From assembly GCA_020466095.1 (NCBI GenBank), contig CM035806.1, positions 13,634,724 through 13,698,723 of the forward strand: DNA of 64,000 bases. The letters are read 5' to 3'. This DNA comes from Chlorops oryzae (Eukaryota > Arthropoda > Insecta > Diptera > Chloropidae). The translations under genes and the position numbers were made by a program. Of the stretch, positions 37,694 through 48,601 are shown in pieces; the stretch's first letter is position 1; each line of letters starts with the position of its first letter. Below the pieces are notes generated by a model that saw only the letters and a program-made list of their open reading frames with translations, did not search any database and was not told the DNA's origin.

Positions 37694-38069
37694 GCAGTAT
37701 GATTTACGTAGCAGTTTCAAAAGGCAATTCGCAAAAACACGCGCGTTAAAAAAAAGCTTTTTTATGGTTCTGAATTGTTGATAATAAACCAAGAGTTGAA
37801 AAAAAAAAAATCAGTTTTTTGATAGTTCAAAAGGCTAGAGTATAATTGACAGTGAAAGTCAATTTTCCGTCGATGATTATCAATGGTATATCGATAAAAC
37901 GAGAAAACGTATATCGTTTGCCAGTATTTTTCTTCATTTTTGTTTTTCACTATACATATGGTGGGTCGCACAGGAGAATTATAAGGGCGATGAGTTACAA
38001 GAGCCGAATTTCATTTTACAGGTATGGTAAAATTCAATATTCAATTGATGAACAATCGACAAAGTGCGA

Positions 38070-38231
38070 TTATACACGAGGCGTTTTTTCACTCGCGTGT
38101 CGAGTTAGTAGGACGGCGGGGTAGACCTGCAATTTCATGTTTGCCTACCCCGCTTACATCTCTACAACGCTGTCCAACAAACTCGACACGCGAGTGAAGA
38201 AACGCACGTTAAAAAAACGCCTCGTGTATAA
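38070..38231. mobile_element. Palindromic MITE, 162 bp
   Basis: Both arms run TTATACACGAGGCGTTTTTT inward through CACTCGCGTGTCGAGTT and end near GCGGGGTAG. Almost the whole element therefore folds as one hairpin. It belongs to the same family as 37431-37693. Confidence 0.8.
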
Positions 38232-38795
38232 TATAAGAATCGATTATTGTGACTCCGAATGGCTCCTGATGGCTCCACTTTTAAATAGACAGCAGCGCTG
38301 CCACTCATTTCATTTCTGTCGTATCCAAATAAAGCTGGAAACAGTCAACGCGTAACGTATCGTATCGTACCGCATAGTATGGTAACGTGACGTTGCTGAA
38401 AGATAGCAGTTAGCAAAACGCGGCAACGTATCAACGGTTTTAAAAATAAAGAAGAATCGCGCGATTTCCAAAACGAAATTTGTTGAATCAAAAATGGATT
38501 TTGATGGCGATATTATATTCGGCATTTTTAATATTAATAACACTGTGGTAGTCGAGAAAAAAGACAAGACCGAATTTAACGGTTTCTCCCTATTTTGGGG
38601 ACGAGGAATCGAACTGCATCGTTAGTTTTTTGAGTTATCGGTACGCTTTCATGTTAAAATTTTTTAAACGTTTTTTTTTTTACCACTTTTTGGCCCATAT
38701 CTATGTATGAGTTGAAGTTTGGTATTCTTAGCTAACACCAAAATGTAATCTGAGATATGCCAAGTAATTCTTCGGAAAACACCGTTATGATAAAA

Positions 38796-38960
38796 TGCCG
38801 AATTAGGGAGCTATACCCATTTAAAACTCAAAAATCATACATTCTTTTGTTAGTATTTTAAATATTTCGAAGCATACTTCAGGGATTTTTCATATAAAAA
38901 ATAAAAAAATATAGTAGATGTTTTTTGAGTTTTAAATGGATATAGCTCCCTAATTCGGCA
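38796..38960. repeat. Inverted repeat, 40-bp arms
   Basis: TGCCGAATTAGGGAGCTATA at 38796 is mirrored by TATAGCTCCCTAATTCGGCA ending at 38960. The arms share a further 20 bp (TTTAAAACTCAAAAA). The loop is about 85 bp. It is probably a MITE; no target duplication was resolved. Confidence 0.8.
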
Positions 38961-39923
38961 GCAATACTAGGCAGTAATTACCAACAAGTACGTGCCGACT
39001 ATAACGATGAACAAATTAAATGCAATTGTACTATCGATCGTTCGAAAAACAACATTTGTGTCCAATAAAACATAAATTAAATTCAAGAAATCAACGAAAG
39101 ATTGCAATAATTGAAGAAAAGTACGCGAGTTTGAAAGTTAAACATAAAGCATAAAATAATTTATGAATTATAAAAGCGATTTTGAAAAAGAAATAACAGC
39201 AGCAGCTTCCAATTGAAGATTTCTAATCCAAACTCCTTGGCGTATTGTAAATTTTTATTAAATTTAGTTAACCACTTCGATAACTGCCACCGCTTCCAGA
39301 GTAAAGTCAGCAATGTCAGCAAAGTCTGCAACCGATCGAAAAACATCATATGTGCCTCGTGGGCATAACACGCATATCGTTGCGATCACGATTTTTTAAA
39401 CGTAAATTTGCGGATGTTTATGAAAGTGCTCGTTGAGTATTAACAACGCCTCATACTCAGTTTTATCATAGTCACCTACATACGTTTTTATTTTAATTAA
39501 CTTCATGAAAACGTGGTATGGCCGAGAATTAGAATTACTTGATTACTTATGGAGTATATCTCGCAATCGTTCAATATTTTAAGTACTTCCGTATCTAGTA
39601 CTAATTCATAGTACTAGATATACATTTTAAATACGTCTATGAGTACGTGTATGAGTACGTTCGTACGCGCGAGTACGTAGTATGGATACGTTCGTATCGT
39701 GAGTACGTAGTTGCAAAAATGCAAAAATTCCTAAAATTTGACGTGTTTGACTCGCCTATAGCTCCCAAGGCAATAAACATTTTATCAAAATTTTTTGATG
39801 CAAATATAGAACTTCTTCATATACACGAATTGCATCCGAGCACTACTTGATACCGTTTTGCCGCTGCAAAGTTGAACAATTTTTACCAAAAATTGGAAGA
39901 AAAAACGTAAAATCACCCTTTGG
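38961..39923. other. Non-coding, nothing recognised
   Basis: Contains GAGTACGT/GTACGT words at about 39640-39715, which form a small degenerate repeat. There is no gene evidence. Confidence 0.4.
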
Positions 39924-40141
39924 GTATGCATGAAATTTTTCAACCCAACGCAAATGGTTCAGAACCGTGAAAAGAATTGCTAATCAGTGCTGCACTGTTT
40001 TTTTCTGGATAATCTGCCAGGGGAAAAACTCCCTAAATTCCTTTTTGCCTTGGCAGATTATCCATAAAAGAAAACAGTGCAACACTGATTAGAAATTCTT
40101 TTCACGATTCTGAACCAACTGATTGAAAAATTCGAGCATAC
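39924..40141. repeat. Long palindrome, ~90-bp arms
   Basis: The arms pair from GTATGC at 39924 through GGTTCAGAACCGTGAAAAG, TGCACTGTTTT and GATAATCTGCCA to the inverse ending GCATAC at 40141. The loop is about 25 bp, with a few mismatches. A transcript would form a long double-stranded hairpin. Confidence 0.85.
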
Positions 40142-40295
40142 TTAAAGGCGATGCCTTGCAGTGGCCAAATTGCTATCAGTGAGCGCTCAGATGCAGTATA
40201 CTGTATACTTATAAGTGTACTTGAGGAAGTTGCTCAGTTATAGTTTTTATAAATTTTTTACAAAAAATTTCCAAAAAAATTGTTACCGGCTTGCA

Positions 40296-40600
40296 AGCTA
40301 TGGGCGAAAAATCTGAAAAAGAGATGAAAAAATCGTAAAAATGGCGTCCGATTTGGATGAAAATTTATATATAGAATAAGTGAAAAATTCTTAGAATTTA
40401 AGCACTAAAATTTTTTCAAAAAACTGGTCCTTTTTGGACCAGTTTGAAACTAGACCAAAACTAGACTAGTTGTAATCCGTTTCTTAAAAAAATGTTGACG
40501 CCAAAATTCTTAGAATTTTTCACATATTCCATATATAAATTTTCATCCAAATCGGACGCCATGAATTTTTCGGATTTTTTTGGTTTTTGGTCCATAGCTC
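40296..40600. repeat. Long palindrome, ~110-bp arms
   Basis: AGCTATGG at the left and CCATAGCT at the right open the arms. The strongest pairing is ATGGCGTCCGATTTGGATGA followed by AAATTTATATAT (40341-40373) with its inverse at 40530-40562, and TTCTTAGAATTT on both sides. A second small hairpin (ACTGGTCC/GGACCAGT) sits in the loop. The sequence differs from the 39924 palindrome. Confidence 0.85.
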
Positions 40601-40992
40601 TCTAAACTTCCTCCTGGCCCCCCCCCCCACACACACAATTTTTTTTGGGTTAATATCTTATAACTCTTCAATATACCACTGTGGAAAATATGAGCACTAT
40701 CAAAGCACTCTTTCTCTGGACACACCACTGGTCCGGTCGGCTTCTATCGGTCTCACCTCCGATTGTTCTAAAAGAGATCGAGTGACGGCGGGTTGGTTTT
40801 TATATTTTTATTCTTTGTACGCTTGCTCCTATGCTTGCGAGGTAGAGAACTGATTTTCAATATGGCGTATGAAGAGATAATTGAAAATCTTTTTCTATTT
40901 TAATTCACCCTTATTTAGGAAGAAATTCTTCTATTGACCTGCAACCCACCCAAAAAGTTCTAACCTCGGGCGAATCTTAAAGTGCACTGCCT

Positions 40993-41335
40993 GTTTTGCA
41001 ATGACAGCCCTATGATAAAAGAGATGAGTTGAATGCATGTAAGAGTAAGGGCCAAGGTACAATAGTCCGAGAGTAATGAGTGCGTGCGAGAGAGATTGGT
41101 ATAGAGAGATACAGAGAGATAGACAGAGATAGAGAGTGTTGCGCGCACGACTCTCGGATAATTGTAACTTGGCCCTAAATTATGTGGGAACTAGTTGTTG
41201 TCTTATTGAGGTTAACCATAGGTGAGATTCGGACTAGTCTACTCCTCGATACCACCCCAGAAGAAGAAGGCAGGACCGATCGACTTTCCATACATTCAAC
41301 TCATCTCTTTTAACCTAGGGCTGTCATTGAAAAAC
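40993..41335. mobile_element. Outer inverted-repeat element hosting a smaller MITE
   Basis: GCAATGACAGCCCTATGATA then AAAGAGATGAGTTGAATG at the left is mirrored by CATTCAACTCATCTCTTTTA then GGGCTGTCATTG at the right (arms about 40 bp). The smaller element at 41048-41176 lies just inside its left arm, so this one is the older. Confidence 0.75.
41048..41176. mobile_element. Inverted-repeat MITE, 129 bp, nested
   Basis: The left arm AGGGCCAAGGTACAATAGTC then CGAGAGT is mirrored at the right (ACTCTCGGATAATTGTAACT then TGGCCCT), giving 27-bp arms. The centre is a GATA/GAGA-rich tract. Confidence 0.75.
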
Positions 41336-41588
41336 AACCGGTCCCTTTCCGATGTAATTGGGATTGGTTGCGGGTGAGTCTAATTGTCTGAACTCACCCA
41401 ACAACCCTCATTTTGGGATTAGACCAGGCTGAGCCCGATAGAGGTTAACCCAAGACCGGTCGCGTTTCATATATATTTGGGATCGGTCCTAAATGTACTC
41501 ACCTAGGTCATGTCTGCTTTTCACCGAAACCATTTCATTACAACAGGGTATGTACATATGTCACAGAAAGAGATATGTATTGTTTTTT

Positions 41589-41620
<32 letters not shown>

Positions 41621-42855
41621 AATGTGCTGGTCGAAAATTATCGACCAGCGGTCAAAAAAGGGCTAAACAATTTTGATGGTTTTTCTCTTTAGCGAAAAAC
41701 TTCGATTCTACTGTATGGAAACATGTGAATGTATTGAAAGTACCTGTGTGTGTGTGTGTGTGTATACCTACCCAGCCGGAAACGTCCCTGTGAAACAATC
41801 AATGATTTCAGCATGACATATATGATTATACACCAAATTTCTCATGAAATCTACACACAAGCGGCATTGGTCATCATAAGAATGTCACACATGTCACGAA
41901 TTGATAATCGAATTTGGAGTAGATCTACTCCATCGTGTCGATACCTCTATCGATGACAATGCCATTGGAGTTGCGATTAATAACATTTCCTCTCGATGAC
42001 ATTGCCATTGCAATTGCTATAAAAAGCACCTTCACTCGATGGCAATGCCATTGGTGAAAAAGTTAATAAATTGGTCATTTATGAGAAAATTTCCGTCTGG
42101 GACAATATATTTGCTCGTTCTCTATATTGAGTGTTTCAAATTTTATTGTTTATAACTTCAATTGAATAAAGCCATGAAACAATTTTTTGGCAAATCTCAA
42201 AATGAACACACACACACACAAACACGCAGTTTATAAATTTCACCGAACAAACAACAAAAAAAAAAAAAAAAAAAGCAGCAATAACAAGAAATCCAGGACT
42301 TCGAAACATCCCCCTTAGAACTTTGCTAAATCCTAAAACAAAAATCCAGTGAGCATCAACGAACTAAGTGCTCGGTTCTCTCGCGCACGATGAGGACTAT
42401 GCCGTCTTCTAGAGCTGCAAGCATCAGAACAAGAGAGCGCACTCGGAATAGATTTCTAGACAAACGACGAAACGAGGGTAGTTTCAAAAGGATACACCAC
42501 GCTCGCACACTAACGTCGCACACACTTAACTGCGCCTTTGCCGGATGCTGTAAGCTTAAGCACGAGAAATTCTGCAAGCTGGCGTGCAGGGCTATACTGT
42601 GAAAATTAGAGAGAATCGACGCTAGTTCGCCGCCGCTTTTATTCCGGCTGCTGTGTTAGTAAACCGAAACTATTCTCCTCGAGCGGTCAAAGGAGCAAAT
42701 TCAAGAAAAAATCATTTCCGTTCCAGCAAACTTCAATCAATTTCAAATTCCAATATCCATTGAAAGCGAAAAAGAAAAAACCAACAAAACAAAGCAAACA
42801 AAAACAAAAGAAAAAAAAAAAACCAACAACATTGAAAAACTCAGCCATTTTGTCC
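41336..42855. other. Upstream region of the trihelix gene
   Basis: Holds a long poly-T tract (41588-41619), a TG microsatellite (41741-41764) and three diverged copies of TCGATGACAATGCCATTG (41950-42055). The GC-balanced stretch 42360-42700 next to the gene is the likeliest promoter/5' leader, but I cannot fix a start site. The 70-residue frame at 42390 resembles no known protein. Confidence 0.45.
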
Positions 42856-42907
42856 ATGGCACAAAACAACGTTCATTCGGCTGTCGTCGTGAACGACAAT
42901 GGAGATA
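42856..42907 (+). CDS. Trihelix (Myb/SANT-like) protein, coding exon 1
   Basis: ATG at 42856 opens MAQNNVHSAVVVNDNGD plus one base, then a GGAGATA|GTAAGT donor. It joins across a 700-bp intron (42908-43607) to a TTTTATTTTCAG acceptor. The junction codon becomes AAC and the frame runs on into NSFPISDDDLEYDDCDEY, which supports this exon pair. The ATG is preceded by stop-rich leader sequence. Confidence 0.8.
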
Positions 42908-43607
42908 GTAAGTGTGCATAAGTTGGAATATATATTTTTTTTGCGCATTTCTTTTAATTCGAAAAATTTTCAACTCCGCCGCCAATGGAAAATGTGTGTG
43001 TATCTATTTATAAATTGGGCTGGCTGGCGCGTGCGGATGGGAGAAATGCTAACGCGCTAGCGCTGCAGAATGCAGACTGCAGACTGCAACAGCATCAGTG
43101 GCAGGAATCGTGTGTATAGATACATACGAGTATCTGGCGCAAGGACATGTTGCAAAAACATGGTTTGGTTTGGTTTGGTTGATTTTTGTTGTTGTTTTTG
43201 TGGGGGCGCTCGGCAGAAACGAGCCAGAAACGGGCAGATTTTGTATAGAAAATGGCTGTAAAGAGAAATCCGAGAAAATTACTTCAATTGTTGCCATATC
43301 GTTGTTTATTGTGTGTGTGTGTGTGCGCGTGTGCGTGTTCGAGTTGAGTTATTCTCGATGCTCGATTTCGATTTGTTTTGAAAGGCTATCAAAAAGAAGA
43401 TGCTGTAAAATATATGAAATCAAATTGAGATATAAACCGAAAAATAATAAAAATATCTACGGGAAACTAGAGGGCTAACATTAATTCATTAATTCGGGTG
43501 AAAACTTTGAGAAGTGAACACATCGAAAATTCACCATACATCCATATACAATTGTTGAAATTCTGAAGTTGAGTTGAAATCATAATTTTCATATTTTTTA
43601 TTTTCAG

Positions 43608-44053
43608 ACAGCTTTCCGATTAGCGATGACGATCTCGAATACGATGATTGCGATGAATATATGGAGGAGAGTATGCAAGAGGGGCCAGACTCAGTGAATA
43701 ATGGCAGTGGAAATCAGAGTGGTGTAAATAATGGGCGTGGACCGTATGAGAGAGCATGGACAACAGATGCAACGCGTGCACTAATACACATAAGAGGCCC
43801 ATTGGAGGGGCGTTTCACAGAGGGGCGGCAAAAGCGTACAGCATTGTGGTTGCAATGTACACGACAACTTCAACGGCTCGGCTATCGATATAGTGCAGCA
43901 AAAGTACAGAAAAAGTGGCACAACATTTTGATAACGTACAATAAAAATCTCAATAAGAAATATCTATCGGGCTACGTGCATTGGGAGTTTTTTGAAGAGA
44001 TGTTTAAATATCTGGAAGGCAAAAAGGCCAATTTCGATGGGCAACAACAACAA

Positions 44054-44129
<76 letters not shown>

Positions 44130-44984
44130 ATCAGCCCCATAAGTCACAGTTGCCACATCCTCTGTCTATAGCGCAGCAGCAGCAAGCGGCGCAACTATTG
44201 TCAAAACAAGCACAAGCACAAGCACAACAACAACAAACATCACAATCAACAGTTGCATCAACAGCAACAACACGCTCAACAGCAGCAGCAGCAGCAGCAA
44301 CATCAAGTACAAAAGCAACAATTAATGGATCAACAGCAACATCATCAACATCAGAAGCTACCAAAATTAACCGTTAAGCCCTACACCGGCTTGAAGCAAA
44401 ATAATAATGCACAAACCCTTAAGCAGACCGTCGGCCACTATGTGGACCCGCAGACCCTACTGCAACCGCATGTACAATTGGATACGCGATCGAACGATGA
44501 CTTCGATGAGGATAGTGCTAGTCTATCGGAATTTAGACAGCCAAAAATCGAATACGACGACGAGGACAATTGTGAGCAGTCGTCGATGGAAGAGCATACG
44601 CTCCCGCTGAATATCGCTCATGGGAATAATTTCGAAAATATCCTGAGCGGAGGAAAACAATGTAACTCCGCCGCCGCCGCTGTCGCCGCTGCTGCTGGCG
44701 CACCTGATGGCGGAGCCGCATCGTTTGGACATGGTTTCAATGGATTTGAGGCGAAATCATCCGCGGAACAGGACTCAAGTTGGTGGAAGGACTATTTCGA
44801 TCGGAAATTGATAATCGAACGGGAAAAGATGACCCAGCAACGGAGCATGCATCGCGATATGTTACAGTACCATAAGACATATCTGCACCAGCAGGAGAAA
44901 ATCGAACGGATTAAAATCGATGCCATCAACAATTTAACAACGGCGCTGCAGAAATTAGTCGAAGCTAAAAGCCGCAAAAGTTAG
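43608..44984 (+). CDS. Trihelix (Myb/SANT-like) DNA-binding protein, main exon, with one frame break
   Basis: An acidic start (NSFPISDDDLEYDDCDEYME) leads into RAWTTDATRALIHIR...LWLQCTRQLQRLGYRYS...KVQKKWHNILITYNK...WEFFEEMFKYLEGKK. The spaced Trp residues and final helix match trihelix (Myb_DNA-bind_4-like) domains of nuclear regulators. A polyglutamine tract follows. The tail has an acidic patch and a charged helix (WWKDYFDRKLIIEREKMTQQ...LQKLVEAKS) common at the end of such proteins, probably for dimerisation. The upstream frame would stop at 44377, while the tail is open one base later. The spliced length is 1429 nt, one over a multiple of three. An extra A in the AAA at 44235-44237 within CAACAA repeats explains it. 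The target genes are unknown. Confidence 0.85.
44042..44135 (+). repeat. CAG/CAA repeat encoding polyglutamine
   Basis: About 30 mixed CAG and CAA codons, then further glutamine-rich coding sequence to about 44370. Mixed codons indicate selection for the peptide over pure CAG expansion. Opa-like tracts of this kind are common in fly transcription regulators. Confidence 0.9.
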
Positions 44985-45084
44985 ACGCGATGAATACAAA
45001 TCTACGGGTTGGCAGCGCACGAGAATCAGGCAGAAGCCCTCCATGCAGCAGATCAATTTCATTCGATAAAAGAGAGAGAGAGAG

Positions 45085-45121
<37 letters not shown>

Positions 45122-45626
45122 TGTGTCGGCCCAAGAGCAATTTTATTTCATCGCTTATAGAACTGTGAATTCCATCGAAATTTTTTTTTTGAACTTCTGA
45201 AACTCTTGAAAATATCCGAAGCGATGAATTGAAAGTTTGACATTGAGACTTATCCAACATTTCATAAATAGGACTCGGAAAAAATGCCTCAAAAAAAAGG
45301 AGGAAAATTTGCGAAAAATGTGCAAAAAAAAGACTCTCTAAAAAACCTCTTGAAATAATTTGTTTTTTATTCAATTTTCAACTGACCCATTTTTGATCGA
45401 TTGTTCGACCAGTTCATTCAAAGGAATCCAACTCTATGTGTGTACGATAGATATCATGGTGTGCGAGATGTCGAAATGGGTGCATTCAGCAGACTCAACT
45501 GTTGTGCAAAATGTTGAGTTAAATTCGACTAAAAGTTGCGCTACCAAATGAGCTTTTACAGCGCGGGCTCTATTTCCAAAAAAGGAGTCAGCTCAGTCAA
45601 CATGCTGCGAAAGCTCATGTTGGCAG
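44985..45626 (+). other. Probable 3' UTR and flank of the trihelix gene
   Basis: Begins after TAG at 44982-44984. A (GA)n tract lies at 45070-45117. No clear polyadenylation signal could be fixed, and no further gene is seen. Confidence 0.45.
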
Positions 45627-45766
45627 CAGGCCCGCACTGGGACCCTAGGGGCCTACCGGGCAAACGACGGGGAGTGAAGGGCGCCCCGTATTTTATGCTT
45701 AGGATGCCCTACTTTGAGGGCCCACCGGACATTCTCCCGGTTGCTCGTTGGGCCAGTCCGGGCCTG
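45627..45766. mobile_element. Likely hAT MITE, 140 bp, GC-rich
   Basis: The left end is CAGGCCCGCACTGGGACC and the reverse-complemented right end CAGGCCCGGACTGGCCC. The flanks GTTGGCAG and GTTGATCG agree at only 4 of 8 positions, so the target duplication has decayed or the limits are off. It stands out as a GC island. Confidence 0.6.
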
Positions 45767-46984
45767 GTTGATCGCGCAGCTTTTGGTCGAATTTTACTCA
45801 ACATTTGAGTTATGCTGCATGCAACCAATGTAGCTTGATTTATTGCCTTTTCAAACAAATTATAAATTTTCTCTTTCGATAGTTCACCCGATTTTATGTG
45901 AACACGACTACATTCGACTATTTTGATTAAGATAATAATTAATATTAAAATAAAAAGAAATTGAAAAGCCAATGAAAATTAATTTGTAAAAAAAGGTTCA
46001 AATTAAAAAGGGGAAAAAAAAATTATCACCTCACCATTTACTGATTTACTGTAAAAAATATATGTATGTAATTTTATCAAATCAAATTTGACCACCCAAA
46101 AAATCCGACAACTTATTTTTAAACGCTCAATCATTGTATGGATATTGTCAATATTACATTTCCATTGAAGGATTTTAATGATCAATTTTCTTAATTTTCT
46201 AAAAATGAAATTGCATGGTCCGAAGTGGGTTAATATTTTCTTGCATAAAAACAGTTGCTCGAGATGAATCTGAAGAGAAGAACCTTAAAAAACAAATTTT
46301 TCTTTTTGAATTTTAAAACATTTTAAAATCCAAGATCTGAGGACATACATAAAAAGCCTCGAAGGCTTTCAAAAATTTTTTTTTAAATTTTTCTTACCTT
46401 TTTACAGCATTTTCTTTCCGAGTCCTGCTCATATATATGGTAATAACTTATTTTAAGGTTATTTATTAGCAACTAGAATAGTTTGTGGAGACTTTTGTTT
46501 CAATTTTCATAGAATCCAGAGAATTTTCTCCACTTTCAGTCTTAGAAGGTCAATATTTTATTTGATTTTCTTCGAATTTCTGAGGTTGATACATGTAAGC
46601 TATGTAAAAAAAAAAAAATAATAAGACGAAGAAGAAGAAGAAGAAAAGAAGAACGGTACTAGTCACAGACTTGTATATATATGTATGTTTAACAAAAAAA
46701 TAAATAAAACATTCTCCCCAGTCAAAATTAAGATCATTTGCGAGTAATGGATTACTCCATAATTTTCCATTGCATATCCTTAGGGGCGAAAAAAATTTTT
46801 TTTTGCCATCACAAGAGTAGGTACTCCTTTCGACCTCGGAATGGAGTCCAAGGAGAGTAATATTTTTGATCCCCTTGAGCAGCACAAAGTGAGAGCAACC
46901 TTTTCATTTCGTGAAAGAGCACAAGATTAGGTTAGGCTAGTGCGGCTGCCACACTTAGGCAAAACAAAAGAAAACAGAAACAGA
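45767..46984. other. Intergenic DNA, nothing recognised
   Basis: AT-rich with a small GAA run at about 46627-46647. No gene or mobile element end is supported. Confidence 0.4.
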
Positions 46985-47075
46985 TAAAACGACATCCATG
47001 ACCTCAGCTGGGAGTTGAACCCAGAGCCTCTTGCTTCGTTAGTTGGAATCTCAATCAAATTACGACACAGAGGCC
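46985..47075 (-). mobile_element. tRNA-like SINE head or tRNA pseudogene
   Basis: The minus strand reads GGCCTCTGTGTCG...GGCTCTGGGTTCAACTCCCA then GCTGAGGTCA. The T arm (CTGGG-TTCAACT-CCCAG) is perfect, and six of seven acceptor-stem pairs form between GGCCTCT and TGAGGTC. The D and anticodon arms are poor, so it is not a working tRNA gene. The downstream tail suggests a second SINE family. Confidence 0.5.
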
Positions 47076-47638
47076 AACGAAAGAGCGCAAAGGGAGTAAA
47101 AATTTTCGAACATTACGGGAGTTGTCTCCTTCAAAAAAATTTTTTTTTCGATTTAAGAAAATTTTGTTTATAGCTTGGATATTTGAGAATATCGTGCTGA
47201 AAGAATTTCTTGAAATTCAAAATAGTTTAGAAGATATAGCCTTCTTTGTTGAGCAAGGTCTGCGCTAAAACGAGTATTTTTTGGGTTGCTTCAAACTTTA
47301 AACGCATTTATCTCGAAAGAACCAAAATCGATATGTCATTTTTTAATGGCCGCAATTTTGTCCCAACAAATTGGAATATTAGTTTCGAGCTTCCGGCTAT
47401 AATGATATCTATACTGATTATAATTCTTGTTTTATTTTTCAGATCAGACTACTTGGAGACGAGACATCGTAGACGCCAGCACTACACCTTTTTTTTAATT
47501 CTACACTTTAACGGCCGAGAACTTTTTGAACCGCCCTCACACACAAGTGTTTCTTTACATACTTTCATTAATTCTGAATACAAAAATAAATATAATTGAA
47601 TAAGGTCTTTTCGTTTTCTGTCAGGAAATTAAAAAAAA
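47076..47638. other. Intergenic DNA, no gene supported
   Basis: The 117-codon frame at 47246-47599 shows no recognisable domain or splice context. It includes CAAACTTTAAACGCATTTATCTCG-like wording shared with 13684-13705, so it is repeat-derived at least in part. Confidence 0.4.
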
Positions 47639-48182
47639 AACAAGTAAGGGTGTTATAGTCAGGCGAGCCTGACAATAGAATACCCGACACAGACACATAT
47701 GTTCAAACAATTTTTAATATCAAGAAATGTTGAAGGTCATAAGGGGCCCCATATACCGACTTTTGTTAAATTTCTTTATGAAAACTGCCCCTTTGCCACG
47801 CCCCCTTTTCCAATTTTTTTTAATTCTAATCGGCGGCTTAGATATACGCTCAAATTTTAAGTTTCATTAAAATATTTCGAAAAAGTCCGATTTTGAGGCA
47901 GTTTTAGGATTTTTGTGGCAGACTCTAGTACTGGAGGTACCCCTAAAAATGGTCCGATCGGGTCCATTCTCGAACTTGTTCTTACTCATGTCGCCGTTAG
48001 CACGCATACCAAAATTCTTCAAGATAGCTCAACTTCTTCGATAAGATAACTGTGTACAAACAGACGGACAGACGGACGGACATGTCTATCATGGGTATGG
48101 TCTATCTCGACTGGTTCTGGGTGTTACACACAACCACACAAACGCAATATATTCTCAACGCAGAGTGTGTCGGGTATAAAAA
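47639..48182 (-). mobile_element. Helentron copy, minus strand
   Basis: Reading right to left it starts TTTTATACCCGACACACTC, runs through GTGTGTAACACCCAGAACC and a GTCC/GTCT tract, and ends with the hairpin GTCAGGCTCGCCTGAC and ACCCTTACTTGTTT. The (TA)n-to-core junction is rearranged (TGTCTATCATGGG on the plus strand). About 540 bp; internally shortened relative to 60708-61621. Confidence 0.85.
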
Positions 48183-48601
48183 TGGTCCAAAAACCGCCTC
48201 GCGAAGGAGATAACCCCATTAAATGATTTGTACAGGTACTTATATATTGGTTTATAAAACCGATGAATGATATTTTTATTTTAAGTTCTATTACACTTGA
48301 TAGGAATAAATTTTTGAATAACAACAACAATATTTAGATCCCAGGGTACGTATGTACCTAAATTTTTGTTTTTTTTGTTAAAGACTCGAATAATATTTTA
48401 TAATTAATAACTTTTTATATAATATTGTTTTTTTTTTTTAATTTCAATTTCAATGAATTTTCTTGAATTTTTCTGGTTGAGCTAAAATTTTTTGTTCATC
48501 ATTTTTTTTGCTTTAATTTATTTATTATTATTCTTTTTTTAATTAAATTTTTATTTAATTTCATTGTGTTGATGAGGTCTCATCTGGGGCTGGTCGCTTG
48601 C
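48183..48601. other. 3' flank of the membrane-protein gene
   Basis: T-rich, AT-rich sequence between the Helentron and the stop codon at 48602. It probably contains the 3' UTR of the minus-strand gene. Nothing else is recognised. Confidence 0.4.

Noticed and set aside
38575..38650. A tRNA-like stretch on the minus strand with AGTTCGATTCC
   Set aside because: Only a B-box-like word is present. The T arm does not pair well and no A box or acceptor stem can be drawn.
42390..42602. A 70-residue basic frame upstream of the trihelix gene
   Set aside because: It probably lies in leader or promoter sequence. It has no recognisable domain and is not linked by splice sites to exon 1.
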